Position numbers and translations under genes: made by a program
The notes under the pieces: model-generated
The model's database searches: none
Seen by the model: only the letters and a program-made list of their open reading frames with translations
What the model was told of the DNA's origin: nothing
Shown: one piece after another, positions 57,860 through 60,000 of the stretch
How the letters are laid out: each line of letters begins with the position of its first letter
Position numbering within the stretch: position 1 is the first letter of the stretch
Assembly: GCA_014529385.2 (NCBI GenBank)
Contig: CM043958.1
Coordinates: 79,729,025-79,789,024 of the forward strand
DNA from: Adiantum capillus-veneris
Taxonomy: Eukaryota > Streptophyta > Polypodiopsida > Polypodiales > Pteridaceae
DNA length: 60,000 bases
Direction of reading: 5' to 3'

Positions 57860-60000
57860 TTTTTCTTGCGCCCGTTTCTTTGCTTCATGGATTTGCTGGA
57901 GCATATTGAAGTTAGTGGTATATGAAATCTTTTTAGTCGGCAACCACTTATCTAGTTAGGCATTTCCTCCCCATCCAATGTAGCAAGCTTGACGGCCCCA
58001 CATGGTGATAAGTCTTTAATCACAAAGGGTCCCGTCCCTCACTTTTTAAGTGTCTTTGTATGTTGTTTTAACGTGTGAACCAAGACATAATGGCATGTTT
58101 TGAATTTTTTGGATCGTACATGCTTATCAAAAAATTCTTTTTGTTGACATTTTTGTGCATAGATAGAAGCTACTGCTTTCAAGCGAAGCTCATCTAGCTT
58201 TTCAAGGTCATCTATACGTGAGGATATTTCATGACCTGTCCACTCTAAACATTTTGCTGCTCTTAGGGTTGGGATTAAGAATTCTATAGGCTGTATAGCA
58301 TTAAGTCCAAACACCATGTTGTACGGTGTTGAGCATATTGAGGTTTTGAAAGCAATCCTATACGCCCATAAAGTTGAACGTAGTTTCTGATCCCAATCCA
58401 TTTTAGACTTTGATACTTTCTTAGTTAAGATTGTGCATAGAGTCTTATTTGTAGCTTCTGCTTGGCCATTAGCCTGTGGGTGGTAGGGAGCTGACTTCTT
58501 ATGAGCTATCATGAAGTCTTCAAGAACATTTTCAATTATCACATTTATGAAATGTGTGCCTTGATCACTGACAATTACTATAGGTAGACCATATCTAACA
58601 AAGACATTTTCGTATAGAAATTGTGCAGTAGTCCTGGCATCAGCCTTTTGCGTAGCTTTTGCTTCTACCCATTTTGTGAGATAATCTGTGGCTACAATGA
58701 TGTACTAGGCATGTTTTTTGTAATCAGGGGGTGATATTGGTCCTAAAAAGTCTATTCCCCACTTTGCAAAGGCTCTGGCTCCCATCATTGGCCATAAGGG
58801 CATCTCATCCCATTTTATTGGTACGTTGTTCGTTGACAAGACTCACATCATTTTGTATACTCGTTTGCGTCCATATGTAATGTTGGCCACCATATTCCCG
58901 ATGTTAGTACAATTTTTGTTGTCTTTTCCCCTGAGAAATGGCTCCCACTAATCCCTCTACGTTCTTATTTCAGGATTGGAAAGTACATGTTCTCCGTTGC
59001 ACACAACCTAAGCTGGTTCTCCTTTTCTCTTTTATAAAGCTAATTTTCAATAAGAGTAAAATCACAAGCTTCTATTTCTATCCTTGTCTGTTATGCTTTG
59101 GTGATATTTTTAGGAAACATCTGTCTTTCCAAGTAGTCAACAATGTATTGACTCCATTTTGGCGTAAGTGTTATCTGAAACAATGTGGCATGTTCAATAG
59201 ATGGGCTTGGTCTGCATTTGACGCAACTAGTGACATATTCGTGAACATCAATGCGCATAGTCGGCCAATACACTCCTAATTGTTGCAGTTGTTGGAAAGT
59301 TTTGGTGGCTGAACAATGAAACATTAACGCCTGAATATGCGCTTCCAACAAATATGTTTCATATTTCTCAGGGTTTATGTACACTCTTAGAATGCCGTCA
59401 GAGCCTAAATTACATAAACATTCTCCAACCAACTGAAAGTTCTTAGCTTGGAGATCGTTCTTTCTTTAAGGTCTAGGTCCGTTTTATCAAATTCCCCACC
59501 CTGTGGTATTAGCTTGATGATCTCTTGGGATCACTTAGGTACCATTTCTATATTGAAGAGATATGCATCCGGTAGATAATCATCCACTCCCTCTGGATCG
59601 TCTCCATTAGGTAATCGAAAGAGGTGGTCTGCTTGAAGATGTGTCTTCCCCTTCTTAACCACTATGGTAAAGTCAAACTCCAACAATATGATGAACCATC
59701 TTACGATTTGTCCAGTGTTGCATGGTTTGTTGACAAGGTATAAAAGAGCTTGATGGTCTGTAAAAAATACAAACTTATTTGCAAGGAGGTAATGCCGAAC
59801 TTTCTTAATGGCATAAATCATTCCAATCTCTCTCAGTGGTTGTGTAATTCCTTTTGGCATTATTTACTTGTCAACTAGAATAATTGACTTGGAAATCCAT
59901 GGTTCCCTCTTGTGGTTGAGCCAGAATACATCGATAGAAAATGCAAATGCATCTATATGGATGTGAAAGATTTTTTCCCAATCAGATGCTCATAGCACTA
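57860..60000 (-). pseudogene. Ty3/gypsy pol: RNase H and integrase, truncated by the window edge
   Basis: From the right edge: RNase H (HIDAFAFSIDVF near 59925; FVFFTDHQALLYLVNKPCNT near 59740; LQADHLFRL near 59620). An H-H-C-C finger follows (GVYWPTMRIDVHEYVTSCVK, 59290-59215). About 330 bp on is a second similar finger (GIWWPTLHMDANEYTK, then CESCQR, 58900-58835). The integrase core has WGIDFLGPISPP near 58750 (Asp), DQGTHF near 58565 (Asp) and PYHPQANGQAEATNKT near 58465 (Glu). The C-terminus ends GPFVIKDLSPCGAVKLATLD and then MPN-stop-ISG near 58020-57930. RT would lie beyond 60000. Stops and frame changes make it inactive. The doubled finger and C-terminal module suggest a Tat-like lineage. 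Confidence 0.85.

Overview
The window is nuclear DNA of a land plant with a large, repeat-rich genome. The evidence is spliced CACTA and hAT transposon genes, plant Ty1/copia and Ty3/gypsy retrotransposons with plant-type primer-binding sites, abundant GA/CT microsatellites, and one plant-specific host gene of the PADRE (DUF4228) family. Overall style suggests a fern or another non-angiosperm vascular plant, but that is a low-confidence inference. No rRNA, CRISPR array or operon is present. Only one host gene is convincing; almost everything else recognisable is mobile DNA, much of it nested.

Layout. 1-2.5 kb: a minus-strand multi-exon gene resembling a DDE-type transposase, running off the left edge. 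3.0-3.5 kb: an unrecognised ORF. 6.2-7.5 kb: a gag remnant with two zinc knuckles, then a polypurine tract. 9.7-9.9 kb: a tRNA-derived SINE-like element. 11.6-12.24 kb: the PADRE gene (minus strand), with GA/CT repeats directly upstream. 14.15-14.6 kb: a 155-bp tandem repeat array. 14.6-28.0 kb: a minus-strand Ty3/gypsy element, probably a chromovirus, inserted in that array. It has long LTRs (about 1.5 and 1.9 kb), a decayed gag and a piece of pol. Its middle holds a second gypsy element (18.0-22.3 kb, plus) and a further LTR with PBS (22.3-22.8 kb). 28.3-30.4 kb: a dead hAT transposase. 31.6-32.5 kb: a minus-strand gypsy LTR with PBS.

The right half is a nest that can be resolved. An old minus-strand retroelement-like sequence is visible at 32.5-35.8, 43.5-44.0 and 55.7-60 kb. 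It is split by two DNA transposons. The first is a 7.7-kb CACTA element (35784-43496) with matching termini, a TGT target duplication, a TNP2-type transposase gene, a second TNPA-like gene and a captured heavy-metal-associated (HMA) domain fragment. The second is a hAT element (44053-55688) with the 8-bp duplication GTTGAGAT. It contains a degraded hAT transposase, an antisense protein-kinase-like gene, an array of tandem hairpins and a 64-bp minisatellite. A complete but mutated 5154-bp copia element (50472-55625; 227-bp LTRs; duplication ACAAC) sits inside the hAT element. The far right is gypsy pol (RNase H, a doubled integrase zinc finger, integrase core and C-terminus), followed unusually by a retropepsin-like ORF.

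Most likely novel material: the hAT element with its kinase-like gene and hairpin array, the captured HMA fragment in an otherwise near-intact CACTA element, the protease-like ORF downstream of integrase, and the duplicated unknown domain at 34-35.7 kb. All coordinates come from reading the sequence; intron boundaries are inferred from GT/AG sites and reading-frame continuity.
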